Origin: Tritrichomonas musculus
Lineage: Eukaryota > Parabasalia > Tritrichomonadida > Tritrichomonadidae
NCBI GenBank assembly: GCA_039105265.1
Contig: JAPFFF010000002.1
Span: forward strand, 2,108,001 to 2,172,000
Direction: 5' to 3'
DNA: 64,000 bases
A program made the position numbers and the translations under genes. The notes beneath the pieces were generated by a model. That model was not told the origin of the DNA. It searched no databases and saw only the letters and a list, made by a program, of their open reading frames with translations. Below, piece after piece: positions 1-10,268 of the stretch (position 1 is the stretch's first letter; each line of letters starts with the position of its first letter).

Positions 1-1406
1 GATGCTTGGGGAACAACAATGACATGCTTGTGACATTGATTAATGGGATATTCAATGTAGACTTGATTCCGTTAGCGGCTGCTGCAATTGGGAATGCATG
101 GTAATCTACCTTTTGAGATGGAATAACTAGGCCTTCACGTAAGATGGATTCAATGCTTGCACGAGTGGCTTCACAAACACCATATCCTTGCATGTTGGAC
201 TTACAGAGAGTGATGGTCATTCGGTTAACAGTGAGTGTTGCTGGTTGTGATGAGTAATGAGCACTCATCAATTTATTAGCTTCGGTTTTAGATATGAAAT
301 TAACGTAAACATTGCCTGCTGGATGCTTTGATGAAGGTATTCCACTTGGATGTTCTTTAAGATAATGCTTATTGCAAATTACCGAGCTCTGCAAACTCTT
401 CATCAGTATAACTGAACATAAATGTAAATGTTTCAAGAATGTCATTAACAGGAATATTTGTTGAAGCAGGTATGTAATGGTCTATCAATTCATACTTCAA
501 TTGATATTTAGTTGGTGTTGGTTCGGGAGATGGTGGATTTGGATTATCACCAGGTCCTGGGATGATAGCCTCATTACCGATTTGAGTGAATTGATGTTTG
601 AGATGTCCATGTGCTTTGATTTGTTTGAGTTTATCGAGTTTCTCTGGGGATACGGTATCATTATCTTCCAAGAATGCCTTAGCTTCAGCAACTGTGTATG
701 GGTCAATGGCAGCCCAAACAAGACCAGCTGGACTGACTTGGAATCTAATGGATAAATCACCAATGATTCCGTTAGGGAATAAGTCAAATGCCTGTAATGC
801 AAGCAAGTCATCAAATGGTACATTCAAGTCGAATTCAGTTGTGGTCTTACCACCATCCTTGAAGCTATTGAGATTAACGTATGAACCAGCATGAGTTTGA
901 CTGTAATTGCTGATGTTCTCCCATAAGCTGTGAACGAATCGGCGGCGCATCTTCTCAGTCTCTGGTTTCATAACCGAGTATAGGAAGCCCTCGCGAATGC
1001 ATTCATTTTGCTGATATCCGACATTGACATTGTTATGGAGAATCTCTAGCCTGTCGAATAATTGGTTCGAGGACTTAAATCCAACGAACAGTTTATAGAA
1101 GTTATTTGGATCATTGATCTCTTGCAATTTGGCCAAATCGGTGTTCAATTGCAAATCGAGTTTGATGTGGAATGTGAGAAAGCCTTTGTCGATATCGCTA
1201 ATGAAGTGGTCGGGATGTGTTAATGAAATCTGTGAGTACTGGCCTTGATGAAATGGGGCTGTCTGGTCATGGCAATCGACAGTTCTAAATGAGAAGCTTC
1301 TGGTACCATCATTCACATTGATGATATTTCTCATCTTCTGGAATGTGTCATTGATATTCCCAACCTCGTATTTCAAATTGTGAGCTCTTTCGTTCCTGTA
1401 TCTCAT
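1..1406 (-). pseudogene. MCP: Major capsid protein (double jelly-roll type), frameshifted, 3' end outside window
   Basis: The N-terminal 345 codons (369-1406) are open from an ATG at 1406, which I prefer to the upstream GTG. A stop then follows, but homologous-looking coding continues in another frame from about 385 down to position 1, so a single-base frameshift lies near 370-385. The product matches the capsid gene of element C residue for residue over long stretches (start MRYRNERAHN, motifs HQGQYSQISLTHPDHF and SPAGLVWAAIDP). It shares the pattern of a first jelly roll ending in a CAGLVY/PAGLVW strand with the capsid gene of B. A Pro/Ser-rich linker near residue 300 may separate the two jelly rolls. 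It is divergent to the next gene with only 47 bp between starts. Assignment as MCP is inferred from position, length and B-copy similarity; the frameshift is seen directly. Confidence 0.75.
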
Positions 1407-1453
1407 TTTGTATCTTGGAAAAAAGCTTGAAATCACATTTTTGTATATACCAA

Positions 1454-1705
1454 ATGGGTATTGGCATCTTCAAGAAGATTAAGAACGCTTTCAAGAATGT
1501 CGGCAGTAAGCTCAAGAATGCAGCTCAAACTGTCATCCGCAACATCCCAAGGGCAGTTGATATTGGAAAGGGTATCATCAATAAAATCAAGCCAATCGCC
1601 GACTTCATACCAGGTGTTGGACCAGTTGTAGACACCATCAGCACTGGACTCAATTACGTAAGCAAAGCTAATGATATAGGTAAATCCATACTGGACAAGG
1701 TTTAA
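1454..1705 (+). CDS. Small basic virion-type protein (MGIGIFKK family)
   Basis: 83-residue basic protein starting MGIGIFKKIKNAFKNVG, followed by a Lys-rich amphipathic region and a hydrophobic centre (ADFIPGVGPVVDTI). A near-twin lies at 9032 in element C, and a looser counterpart (MCGFFKKFFK, with Gly/Ala-rich amphipathic stretches) at 32980 in B. All three lie next to capsid or ATPase genes. The composition recalls the adenoviral pVI/pX type of small internal capsid proteins, which bind membranes or DNA, but this is analogy only. The ATG at 1454 is chosen because it aligns with the C copy. The start is preceded by a T-rich tract and CAAATG. Confidence 0.7.
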   Translation: MGIGIFKKIKNAFKNVGSKLKNAAQTVIRNIPRAVDIGKGIINKIKPIADFIPGVGPVVDTISTGLNYVSKANDIGKSILDKV

Positions 1706-1791
1706 TCATCATCGAATATCCACATACATATGAATATATTTTTGTCCGTTTTGAAATGAATTGCTATATTAGGGTTATAAATGATAACAAG

Positions 1792-2189
1792 ATGGAGCAA
1801 CGCACGTTCAACTCAGTAGAGGAGTTCGACCTGTTCTACCAGAAGTACAAGAATATGTCAATGAGAAGACGACCAATTACCTCAATAAAACCTACAAAAT
1901 AATCAACCCCGAATGCGAGTACAGGATTACCAAACGCACTGGCAAGGATGGCTCCAATAATGTGTTTCTCAAGAAGATCACCAAGCAAGCCGATAATGAC
2001 AACCTGGTGGAGATCCAATTTGCAAGCATTCGAGCTGACATCAACGCATTGCAGTCATCAGTAGATGAATACACCAAGCGGATTACCACTCTGGAGAACA
2101 CCATTGGCGTGATCACCACAAAAATAAATCAGCTCACCAATACCGTGAATGAGTGTACTGATGCAGTGAACAGTCTCCTGAGGCATTAG
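1792..2189 (+). pseudogene. Conserved small coiled-coil protein, frameshifted
   Basis: The reading frame opens with MEQRTFNSVEEFDLFYQKYK, then shifts by one base near 1850-1860 and continues as TTNYLNKTYKII to a stop at 2187-2189. The homologue in element C (9313-9759) has the same two halves, which shows they are one gene. The C-terminal half is an alternating hydrophobic/polar helix (IRADINALQSSVDEYTKRI) typical of a coiled coil. Function is unknown. Its place in the small-gene cluster after the capsid suggests a virion or assembly role. Its stop overlaps the stop of the convergent gene at 2186. Confidence 0.65.
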
Positions 2190-2413
2190 ATTTTGGAATT
2201 ATTTGGGATTACATGGTGATTGAGTGAGTGGTGTACTGTTGATGATGTCGACTTAATGATTGGATCATGCACAACACACCCCTTATCCTCATATTTTGGG
2301 ACTGTGGGTTTGGTACAACTCATAGTTCGCCTATTTCGCATGTGACGTTCCAGGTGATTGAAATACGTAAGCCCATTTGAATCTCTTAATACACGGCGTT
2401 CCTCATATGACAT
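2186..2413 (-). CDS. Conserved small protein (MSYEERR / MSFQQRR family)
   Basis: 75 residues. Homologous to the 77-residue gene at 9761-9994 in element C: both start MS-(Y/F)-xx-RR, have an Arg-rich N-terminal half and end with LNHxVxPxNSKI. The conserved C-terminus suggests a binding peptide. It is divergent from the next gene with 34 bp between starts. I do not recognise a family; presence in two elements and the intact frame support it being real. Confidence 0.65.
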   Translation of the reverse strand: MSYEERRVLRDSNGLTYFNHLERHMRNRRTMSCTKPTVPKYEDKGCVVHDPIIKSTSSTVHHSLNHHVIPNNSKI

Positions 2414-2447
2414 TTAATCTTGAAAAAACACTTTTTTTCATATCTAA

Positions 2448-2680
2448 ATGACTGAATTGGGTGAATACAAGAAGGAGATTCCAGAGCTTAAGCGCATCAA
2501 GCATGATCTCAAGGAGAAGTGCTATATGTATAAGGGACACCTCAATAACATCAAAGGGGTATGCTGGGTAGCAATGGACTAGCCGTTCGTGAATCACTGA
2601 TTGAGGATATCAATAGTCTGAAGGAGAAGGTCGCCAAACTCGAGAATGAGCTCGCTGAATTATCAAGCGATAACCACTAA
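2448..2680 (+). pseudogene. Conserved small coiled-coil protein (MTEL family), frameshifted
   Basis: Begins MTELGEYKKEIPELKRIK and would be about 76 residues, but a one-base loss in a G run near 2555-2560 sends the frame to an early TAG. The shifted frame continues as MLGSNGLAVRESLIEDI to TAA at 2680. The intact homologue at 10011-10241 in element C covers both halves. The protein is a charged, helical, probably coiled-coil polypeptide of unknown function. The start is preceded by a run of seven T and TCTAAATG. Confidence 0.7.
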
Positions 2681-2768
2681 ATATGGGGTCAACCGGAATC
2701 TCCTTTGGAGCTTAGAGCTTGCGCATAAATCCCGTAGACCTATTGGAACCACTATTTTTGCCCATTAA

Positions 2769-3983
2769 ATGACTGATAACAGGAAATCGTTCAAGATATT
2801 CGACAATGAGTACAATTCGCTGCTCAAGTACCCATTCAAATCCAAGATATCGAAATTGGACCCATCGCAGTTCATCATCAACCCAGTATCTCATCATGAG
2901 CCATTCGTGAAGGACTTCAAATTGAAATCATGCGGTCCCTATTCAAAACCGGATTTCTCATTGGAACCCGGATGCTGGGAAGTCGATTTGATGTTTGTGA
3001 AGTACACCACAAGGTCTGATGATGAAATCCAATCCGTGGTAGTCCATGAAACCATTTACCTCATCATGGTGAATGTCAACACGCGGTATCTAATTGTGGA
3101 ACCACTTAAGAACTGACTAGCTAATACCATCAAGACTGCATACACCAAAATCATTCTTGAGAAATATGATGACTTCAAATTCAATACCATCAAATGCGAT
3201 GGTGAGAATAACCTACTCAAAGTGCTTGATATACTTGGCCGCTACAATCCATCCAGAAATAAATATAGAGGTACCAAAAATGTGTTGATTGACCGTAATG
3301 CAGTGATTGTCGATAAATCCAAACACAACAACGCTCACAAAATCGTTGATGCAACCATCAGGACACTCCGTAATGCATTTGGTTTAGATAATCGTAGGAT
3401 TGGATACCCATACCTGATGCAACAGATGGTACACTTCTATAACAACACACCACATCGGTCTCTACGAATGCCCAATCCCAATTATCCAGGTGATGGAATC
3501 CAATATGACCAGTATCTAGCAAGGGAACCCAAGTGGATATACTACACACCCAATCAAATGCAACACAACCCAGATTTGGAGTGGAGATACGTCAGGGATT
3601 GCCAACGGCGGCTACGTCGAGTCAAAAATAATATGCAAATGGATGGTCTGCTGAGCTATAGCAAGGGGAATATCATATTGGTCCATTACGATACATCCAA
3701 AACTGAGAAGAAGCATGAGAAGCAGAGGCGCATATTCAATGAGATTGCCGAATTCATAAGATACCATAATGGGAACGTCGAATGTAAACTGCTGAAGCCA
3801 TATCATAGATTCCAGTTGAATGATGATAATCAATATGTACCGTATACCAAAACCAAAACTGGTCGAATGCCTAAGACTGATGATGAGCGAGCTACCGTAA
3901 CTGTCCCCATTATGTATACCCGATTCGTGGCACCCAATTATGCATCACTAGGTAAAGACTATAAGCAGTACTTTGCTATCTAA
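2769..3983 (+). pseudogene. Retroviral-type (DDE) integrase of element A, one in-frame stop
   Basis: 405 codons in one frame interrupted only by TGA at 3114-3116 (codon 116). Core features: first Asp at about residue 73 in WEVDLMFV, strand IMVNVNTRYLIVEPL, second Asp at about 144 in IKCDGEN, then an insertion of about 15 residues and the helix HKIVDATIRTLRNAFG, followed by NNTPHRSL. The last motif aligns with NNSPHRSL of the B integrase. The position expected to hold the catalytic Glu is Asp (about 194) here. Mavericks use this enzyme to insert element ends. The C-terminal 130 residues are basic and lack the clear chromo-like barrel seen in the B copy. The stop makes this copy inactive unless read through. 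Confidence 0.8.
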
Positions 3984-3986
3984 TAA

Positions 3987-4319
3987 ATGCCAAAGCGCTA
4001 TTTTCATACGCAAACCACCGAATTTAAGCTACCTGAGGACTTCATATATAGTCGCAATAAGAAGTACATCGCAGTGCAGTATGTGGGAGCTATCCTGAAT
4101 AAGACCATCATCGGTGATTTGATGGTACACTCGGATATTGTTGAATTTGACCCATACTGTGACCACTTCATAATGCTAGCCAACAGACGGCAAACCAAGT
4201 ATCGCAAATATGAGATGCTCAATAGGACCAAGCGGGATTTCAAAATATGGTTCACAGACCTGTATGGTAATGAGATAAAACCCGATGCATTCGTGCTATC
4301 GTGCTTGCTAATCTATTGA
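3987..4319 (+). CDS. Unknown 110-residue protein of element A
   Basis: Starts three bases after the integrase stop (TAATAAATGCC), so it may be co-transcribed with it. 110 residues, rich in Tyr, Ile and Arg/Lys, beta-strand-like pattern (KYIAVQYVGAIL, KIWFTDLYGNEI). The phrase near the end resembles the last strand of jelly-roll minor capsid proteins, where a variable-loop motif such as LVD-x-xx-P is common, but I see too little to call it one. No homologue found by eye in C or B. Confidence 0.5.
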   Translation: MPKRYFHTQTTEFKLPEDFIYSRNKKYIAVQYVGAILNKTIIGDLMVHSDIVEFDPYCDHFIMLANRRQTKYRKYEMLNRTKRDFKIWFTDLYGNEIKPDAFVLSCLLIY

Positions 4320-4343
4320 CTTCGGCAGTTTATTTTTGGGTAA

Positions 4344-4859
4344 ATGAATGGAAAAATATACCTATATCCAGGTCAATATAAAAGCATTGAAAATAAATAT
4401 ATAAATGGGATATATGCTAGCCATACAAATGACAATAAGTATATATTCGTTAAAAATATAGGTCTACCCAAAATCGTAAGCGCTTTGCGTGGAGGTTCAC
4501 TTGAACCAAAATTACAAGGCTTCCTATTCTTCCTAAGGAGTTATGAGAGAGAACCCAGTATTATTTGGGATGAAGCTGAAACATCAAATGGTATGCGGTT
4601 TGTATATTTTCTTCGAGAAAACAATAATTTTATGCAGCTGCCAAATAATGTATTTATTGCTGCTCCATATGATGAATTCGACAGTATAGTCCGTAAAAAT
4701 GTTATCGTACGTCCAGGTGTTTATGATAATGAGAGATTTAATATACCAATACTCTATCATAAGGAATATATTCCTGATATTGTGATCAAACATCTGCCTC
4801 CAACTCCAGACCCTAAACGCCAAAATGACAAATACAATAAATACTACGCACCTCAGTAG
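4344..4859 (+). pseudogene. Proline-rich protein of element A, 5' part (split by element C)
   Basis: Open from ATG at 4344 (TTTTTGGGTAAATG). It encodes MNGKIYLYPGQYKSIENKY and a roughly 160-residue beta-rich region, then reaches the insertion point of element C and stops at a TAG made by the element terminus. Discounting C and one copy of the 6-bp duplication, the frame runs on into 13451-14340, giving 464 codons. Function unknown; the N-terminal region may be a folded domain with the Pro-rich and Ser-rich tail attached. Confidence 0.75.
4849..4854. repeat. Target-site duplication of element C, left copy
   Basis: CACCTC directly before the AGTAGT terminus; CACCAC directly follows the other terminus at 13451-13456. 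One mismatch in six bases; 5-6 bp duplications are normal for Mavericks. The mismatch implies a later substitution. Confidence 0.75.
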
Positions 4860-5044
4860 TGTATAGAGAGCATTTAGAGGGGTCAGAAGCACGAACTACT
4901 GATTTGATATAATATCATTGAGATTCATATGTTGTACTCAATGTTGTTTATCACATTCTCTTCAATACGCACAAACTACTTATTCATTTCTTTCAGTCCA
5001 TCATGTCATCATTCAAGTGATAATTATTTTTTATTTTTTTCCAC
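4855..5044 (+). repeat. Element C left TIR
   Basis: 190 bp, inverted at 13261-13450. Begins AGTAGTGTATAG. The inner edge is where the left sequence reads CCACTCC and the right one CCACACT. Confidence 0.92.
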
Positions 5045-5073
5045 TCCATGAATTAATTTTTTATTTCACCCAA

Positions 5074-8049
5074 ATGCGATACGATTACCAATCACTTAAA
5101 AATATTAACAGCGAAGATATTATTACATTAATCAATTCTATCAATATACTTTTCAATGAAAACCTACAGATTACAACAACTGCTAAAACAGAAGCTTGGA
5201 ATAGAAGGAAAAACGTAGAGGTATTATGTGATTGGCTTAATAATCGTAATGCACACAGATTTATTAAAAATGATTTACCAAATGCAGAAGAAATAGATGG
5301 TTTTATTATGCATGAACAACAAATTAAGAGAGAATTCGAGATAAAAGAAGCTGTTGATAAAGCTAAAAATGCTCTCAATGAAGCAATTCAATTAATAAAA
5401 CAACAACAACATCCTGTATTACAAAACACTAAAAAACTGATAATCCCAGATGCTCCATTAATTAAAAACCATCAAAAGCATTACATTCCAGAGAATGAAG
5501 AAATATATGAATACCTCAATAAATGCGCACACAATTTCACATCAAAACATAGTGATTTCCTTATGACTAACGAGCCACATGATTTCGATAGAGCTGTAAA
5601 TGAGTGGAATCACTATAATAAATATCCATCTAAAAATACTATACAACGCAAAGACAGTGGCAAGCCGATAACAACATATTATTTTAATCAAGTTGCATCA
5701 TTAGATAATATCTTTGAGTGTCTTCACAATGTATACAAGAAAGAGCTGAAACCATTTAAGATTCATTTTCAACTTTCAGGAGTCTTCGAAACATACACTT
5801 ATGATTTTGAATCATTAGAAGAGAAATACGAATATAAAGCTAAAGACATTATTTGGAAAAACTATCAAGCAATGATACCTATCATTATCAGTAATCTTGA
5901 AGACCTTGATATTGTTAAACTCTATATTGAATCTGTTTTACACTCTTATGAAACAGAATCATCAAGCACAAAACTTATATTAGTTGGTTCAATAGCTTTT
6001 ACAGTTTCAAGAATGAGAAAGATAACTGGTCGCATAAAGGATTTACCAATAGAATTCATCAAAAATGATTTCATAATATGTGATAATGAAGATGATAAAC
6101 TATGTTTTTTCAGATTCTTAGCTGTATGTTTAAATGAAGAACTAGCAAATACCAAAAAATATAAAACTAAAGAACGAACTAAAATTGCTAAGAAACTACT
6201 TCTTAAAGAACACAATATAATATACAACACAAAGATTCCAAATGAAGGTAAGAAAATACTTAATGAATTCGAAGGTGTTTCAATGGAGCAGATGAAAGAT
6301 TTAGCACAAAAGAATCACATCAATGTTAACATATATGAGTTTTTCAAGACAGATTCTGAGCAATATTATGATTTATCAGAGCAGTGGTTTTTCGATAAAA
6401 CATTTAAAAAACGCTCTGCATTGCTTTTCACTCAAAATCAAATCATCCATATAATGTACATTAAGAATCCTGAAAAGCTTACCCAAATACATATCTGCCC
6501 TAAATGTAATTCATATATTCATTATGGTCCAAAGAATTTTAACAGGTTTGATTCTCATGTTAAACACTGTGATGGTGTATTTAAAAAGAACTTCATACCA
6601 GTTAAAGAAGCTTTACCTTATTGTCCTCACATATTGAATAACCCTGTTTATGAATACTGTTTAGCATACAATCTTCAATGGAAACCTGAAATATACTATA
6701 TAACATATGATTTCGAAACAATGGATCAATCAATAAATAAATCAATCTCTAATTCAACAACAATAAATTCAAGGTTAATTCCGTTGTCAGTTTCATCTTG
6801 TGTGAAATCATCAAACGGCTTGACAACAAAGAATTTCTCATTACGAGACTCTCAAGAGTTCATACCACAATGGATAAAATGGTTGTTCGAGCAATCAATG
6901 AAAGTCTATGCAGATAAGATATCATATTATAACTCATTCTTACCAGATACCTCTGTTAACAAAAATATGAATGTAATTACTGTATTAGGGTTTAACTCAT
7001 CACGTTTTGACAGCAATCTATTTAAACAATATTTTAATCATTCTTTCTGGAAAGTCGAACAAAATTCAATAATTGGCACCCTATCTTCATTAAAACAATT
7101 CATTCTCACATCAGATAATCATCCAACTAAATTGCGATTCATAGATGCCCAATCATTTGTTGCAGGAGGTACATTAAAACAATTTAGTAAAGATTTTAGC
7201 AACAATAATAGCTCAAAATGTGTGTTTCCTTACGAAGCAATCAACGACAAGAACTACAATGAAGTATTATCAAAATCAGAACCATTTTCATATGATGATT
7301 TTTATAGCTATCTCAATCAAAAGAATCCTCTCACTAAAGAAGAATATGATGCTTATCTTGAAGATTCAAAACGTTTTGCAACACGATGGGACTACTTATT
7401 AGCATACAATGATAATGATGTTGAAATGATGATTAAACATATTGATAATTTAATAGCACTCAATGCTCAATACAATGTTGATTTACTTTCAAATCTCTCA
7501 TTATCAAAGAATGCTTCATGCATCAAATATGCTTTGGCTTATAAAGATTTCAATCCGAGAAACAACATTGGGATTACAAATAAATATAATACATTCAAAC
7601 CAAGTAAGAAATGGTGGCAATATAAATGTGATAGTTATTATAACCAAGATGAGAAATACAATAGATTAAACCCTAAAAAACCACAACGAGATTTGACAAA
7701 ATGTGTATCAGAAAATGATTTTGAAGCTTTTATGAAAATGTATGACGATCCAAATAAATGGAGATGTCATTTATGTCATGAACATTTTACTTATCAAAAT
7801 AAGCCTACATTAGATAGAATTGACAATAATAAAGGTCACCAAATTGATAACTGCTTATTAGCATGTGCTGAATGTAATAAACTTCGTAAACGTGATGACC
7901 CTAAAATAACAGCTCTAAGAATCCAATTAAAAAAATATTGTAAATTACATCATTTACCAACACTCATCAACGATGAACGTGAATATTATTCAATAAGAAA
8001 TGCTATCACAGGAGGACTCTCTAATGTAATGCATCGAGTAAACATTAAA
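5074..8049 (+). pseudogene. polB: Protein-primed DNA polymerase B of element C, 3'-truncated
   Basis: Start chosen at ATG 5074, after the TIR, with no T-rich leader; an upstream frame inside the TIR is open only from TTG. The order is: helical N-terminal region (1-130); a region with Asp-Lys-Leu-Cys (about 344) and His-Ile-Met (about 459) that looks like an OTU-type Cys/His pair; a Cys-rich ICPKC...HCDG zinc region (about 475-510); exonuclease motifs DFET (about 548), NSSRFD and YNDNDVEMM; then an HNH-like insert with CHLCHEH, LDRIDN, GHQ, CAECN; and GGLSNVMHRVNIK. There the homology to the A polymerase ends. The palm motifs (SLYPS, NGSYG, DTDS) are absent. The open frame runs to 8169 only by reading the antisense of the capsid Pro-rich linker. 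Exonuclease may be intact; polymerase cannot be. Confidence 0.85.
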
Positions 8050-8981
8050 GATGGTTCAGGAGTTGGGTCTGGTGTTGGAGATGGTGATGGGCCTGGTGTT
8101 GGAGATGGGTCTGGGGTTGGAGTTCCAGGGCCAGGAATAATAGCTTCATTACCAATTTGGGTAAATTGATGTTTCAAATGACCACGGGCCTTTATTTCTT
8201 TCAATCTTTCTAATTCTGCAGATGAGATACTATCATTATCTTCTAGATAAGCTTTTGTTTCAGCAACAGTATAAGGGTCTATAGCAGCCCAAACTAATCC
8301 TGCAGGTGATACTTGGAATCTTATAGAGAGATCACATATGATACCATTAGGGAATAAATCGAATGCTTGTAATGCAAGTAAATCATCAAATGGCACGTTC
8401 AAATCAAATTCAACTTGGGATTTACCATTAGATTTGAATGAATTGAGGTTAACATAAGCACCAGCAACAGTTTGTGAATAATTTGAAACGTTTTCCCAAA
8501 GTGAATGTACAAAACGCCTACGTTTCTTCTCAGTCTCTGGTTTAACAGTGGAATACAAAAACCCTTCACGAATACATTCATTTTGCTGGTATCCAACGTT
8601 TACATTATTATGGAGTATCTCCAAACGGTCAAACAATTGATTGGAAGATTTGAGACCGACAAATAATTTGTAAAAGTTATTTGGGTCATCAATTTGTTGT
8701 AATTTTGCTAAATCAGTATTCAATTGTAAATCCAATTTGACGTGAAATGTTAAAAAACCTTTATCAACATCACTAATGAAGTGGTCAGGATGTGTTAAAC
8801 TGATTTGGGAATATTGTCCTTGATGAAATGGTGCAGGTTGGTCATGGCAGTCAACAGTTCTGAATGAAAATGAGCGTGTACCATCATTAGTGTTAATCAT
8901 TTCACGCATCTTATTAAAAGTGTCAAGTACATTCCCAGTTTCGATTTTGTAATTATGTGCTCTTTCGTTGCGATACAACAT
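8050..8981 (-). pseudogene. MCP: Major capsid protein of element C, 3'-truncated
   Basis: Starts MLYRNERAHNYKIETGN at 8981 and follows the A capsid closely (HQGQYSQISLTHPDHF, NECIREGFLY, SPAGLVWAAIDPYT) to the (Pro-Thr/Ser)n linker. At about 8050 the frame enters the antisense of the truncated PolB gene and stops at 7986. Only the first jelly roll and linker remain. It cannot form a full double-jelly-roll subunit. Divergent from the gene at 9032 with 50 bp between starts, as in element A. Confidence 0.8.
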
Positions 8982-9031
8982 TTATGATACAAAAAAGTAC
9001 TTATTACAGGACTTTTTTCATTATAAAAACA

Positions 9032-9286
9032 ATGGGTATCGGAATCTTCAAGAAAATGAAAAATGCTTTTAAATCAGTTGGCAATACAATTAAGAATGTT
9101 GCAACTAAAGTCGGTAAAGCGCTTCCTAAAGTTGTTGAAATTGGTAAAAGAGTTACCAGTGCGGTAAAGCCTGTTTTAGGTGATATACCTCTTATTGGAG
9201 ACACTATAAGAGCAATTGACACAGGGTTGAATGTTGTCGATAGAGGAATGAAAATTGGTAAGAGCTTGATAAATGAAGTAGAATAA
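9032..9286 (+). CDS. Small basic virion-type protein of element C
   Basis: 84 residues beginning MGIGIFKKMKNAFKSVG, homologous to 1454-1705 in A. Lys-rich amphipathic N-terminus followed by a hydrophobic stretch (VLGDIPLIGDTIRAIDTGLNVV). A longer open frame starts at 8957, but the internal ATG aligns with the A copy. Probably a minor internal capsid component by position; not proven. Confidence 0.7.
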   Translation: MGIGIFKKMKNAFKSVGNTIKNVATKVGKALPKVVEIGKRVTSAVKPVLGDIPLIGDTIRAIDTGLNVVDRGMKIGKSLINEVE

Positions 9287-9312
9287 AAACAAAAAAATTT
9301 TTTTGAAAATAA

Positions 9313-9759
9313 ATGGAATTGGAAGTAATTAACGAAATAACTACTGAAATAAAGAATTTTAAATCCATCGAAGAATTTAATTTGTACTATCAGAAGCACA
9401 AGGACGAGATGAATGGACGCACCACACAGTACCTCAATAGAGTATATAAGATTATTACCCCCGATGGTGTTGAATATAGAATAACAAAAAAGAATTGTTC
9501 GAAAGAAGGAAATAAGAGAGTTGGGGGTGATATATTTTTATAAAAAGTGTTTAAAAAGGAAGACCTAAAAGAGTTAGAACAAGATGTTATTAGAGCTGAT
9601 ATTGAAAGTGTAAAGGATGAGATTAAGCAGATAATAGCGCGCATTCATGCGAATGAGCTTCTAGCGAATCGCATTGAGCAATCAGAGAAAAAAATAATAG
9701 AACTAACATCAACTGTGAATCAGATAGCTAAATATATTAATACTATGAATAATATGTAG
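9313..9759 (+). pseudogene. Conserved small coiled-coil protein of element C, one in-frame stop
   Basis: Opens MELEVINEITTEIKNFKS at 9313 (T run, AAATAAATG). TAA at 9541-9543 interrupts it, and the same frame continues FKKEDLKELEQDV to a TAG at 9757-9759. The A homologue (1792-2189) reads through this place as VFLKKITKQ, which shows the stop is a lesion. The second half is a predicted coiled coil. Function unknown. Confidence 0.65.
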
Positions 9760-9760
9760 C

Positions 9761-9994
9761 TTAAATCTTACTATTAATTGGGACCACTGAATGGTTTAAA
9801 GAATATGTATGATAGTTGAGTTTTTTTGTAGTTATTGGAGGCTTTTCATGGTTTATAGTTCCCTTCAAATCTCTCTTCTTGATTATAGGTGCAGAATTGA
9901 TTCTGGTACGCTCTTTTTGCATTTCCAATTGAAGTCTGTCGTAAAAATTCATTCTTTTATCATCTCTTATCGCGCGTCTCTGTTGAAAAGACAT
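9761..9994 (-). CDS. Conserved small protein (MSFQQRR family) of element C
   Basis: 77 residues, homologous to 2186-2413 in A: MSFQQRRAIRD start, basic middle and LNHSVVPINSKI end. Divergent to the gene at 10011 with 16 bp between start codons. Unknown function; conserved position implies a shared role in the small-gene cluster. Confidence 0.65.
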   Translation of the reverse strand: MSFQQRRAIRDDKRMNFYDRLQLEMQKERTRINSAPIIKKRDLKGTINHEKPPITTKKLNYHTYSLNHSVVPINSKI

Positions 9995-10010
9995 TTTTGT
10001 ATTGAAATAA

Positions 10011-10241
10011 ATGACTGAATTAAGTGATTATAAGAGGGAAATTCCTGAACTTAAAAGAATTAAACGAGCGCTAAAAGAGAAATGCTACGACTATAAACAA
10101 CATCTCAATAACGTAAAATCAGGTATGCTTGGCTCAAATGGATTAGCAGTAAGAGAATCGTTAATTGAAGATATTGAATCTTTAAAAGAGAAAGTTCACA
10201 AACTTGAAAAAGAATTTGATAGATTAACCAATAAAGAGTAA
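10011..10241 (+). CDS. Small coiled-coil protein (MTEL family) of element C
   Basis: 76 residues, intact homologue of the broken A gene at 2448. Charged heptad-like pattern throughout (ELKRIKRALKEKCYDYKQHL; SLKEKVHKLEKEFDRL), so a coiled coil is likely. The start is preceded by ATTTTTGTATTGAAATAAATG. Function unknown. Confidence 0.7.
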   Translation: MTELSDYKREIPELKRIKRALKEKCYDYKQHLNNVKSGMLGSNGLAVRESLIEDIESLKEKVHKLEKEFDRLTNKE

Positions 10242-10268
10242 GATGTATAGAGATTTTTTTGCACTGAA

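Noticed and set aside
3987-4319. Calling the 110-residue A protein a penton
   Set aside because: Only a faint similarity in one strand and too short; left as unknown.
4918-5073. N-terminal extension of the C polymerase through the TIR
   Set aside because: It starts with TTG, lies in the inverted repeat and shows no similarity to other polymerases.
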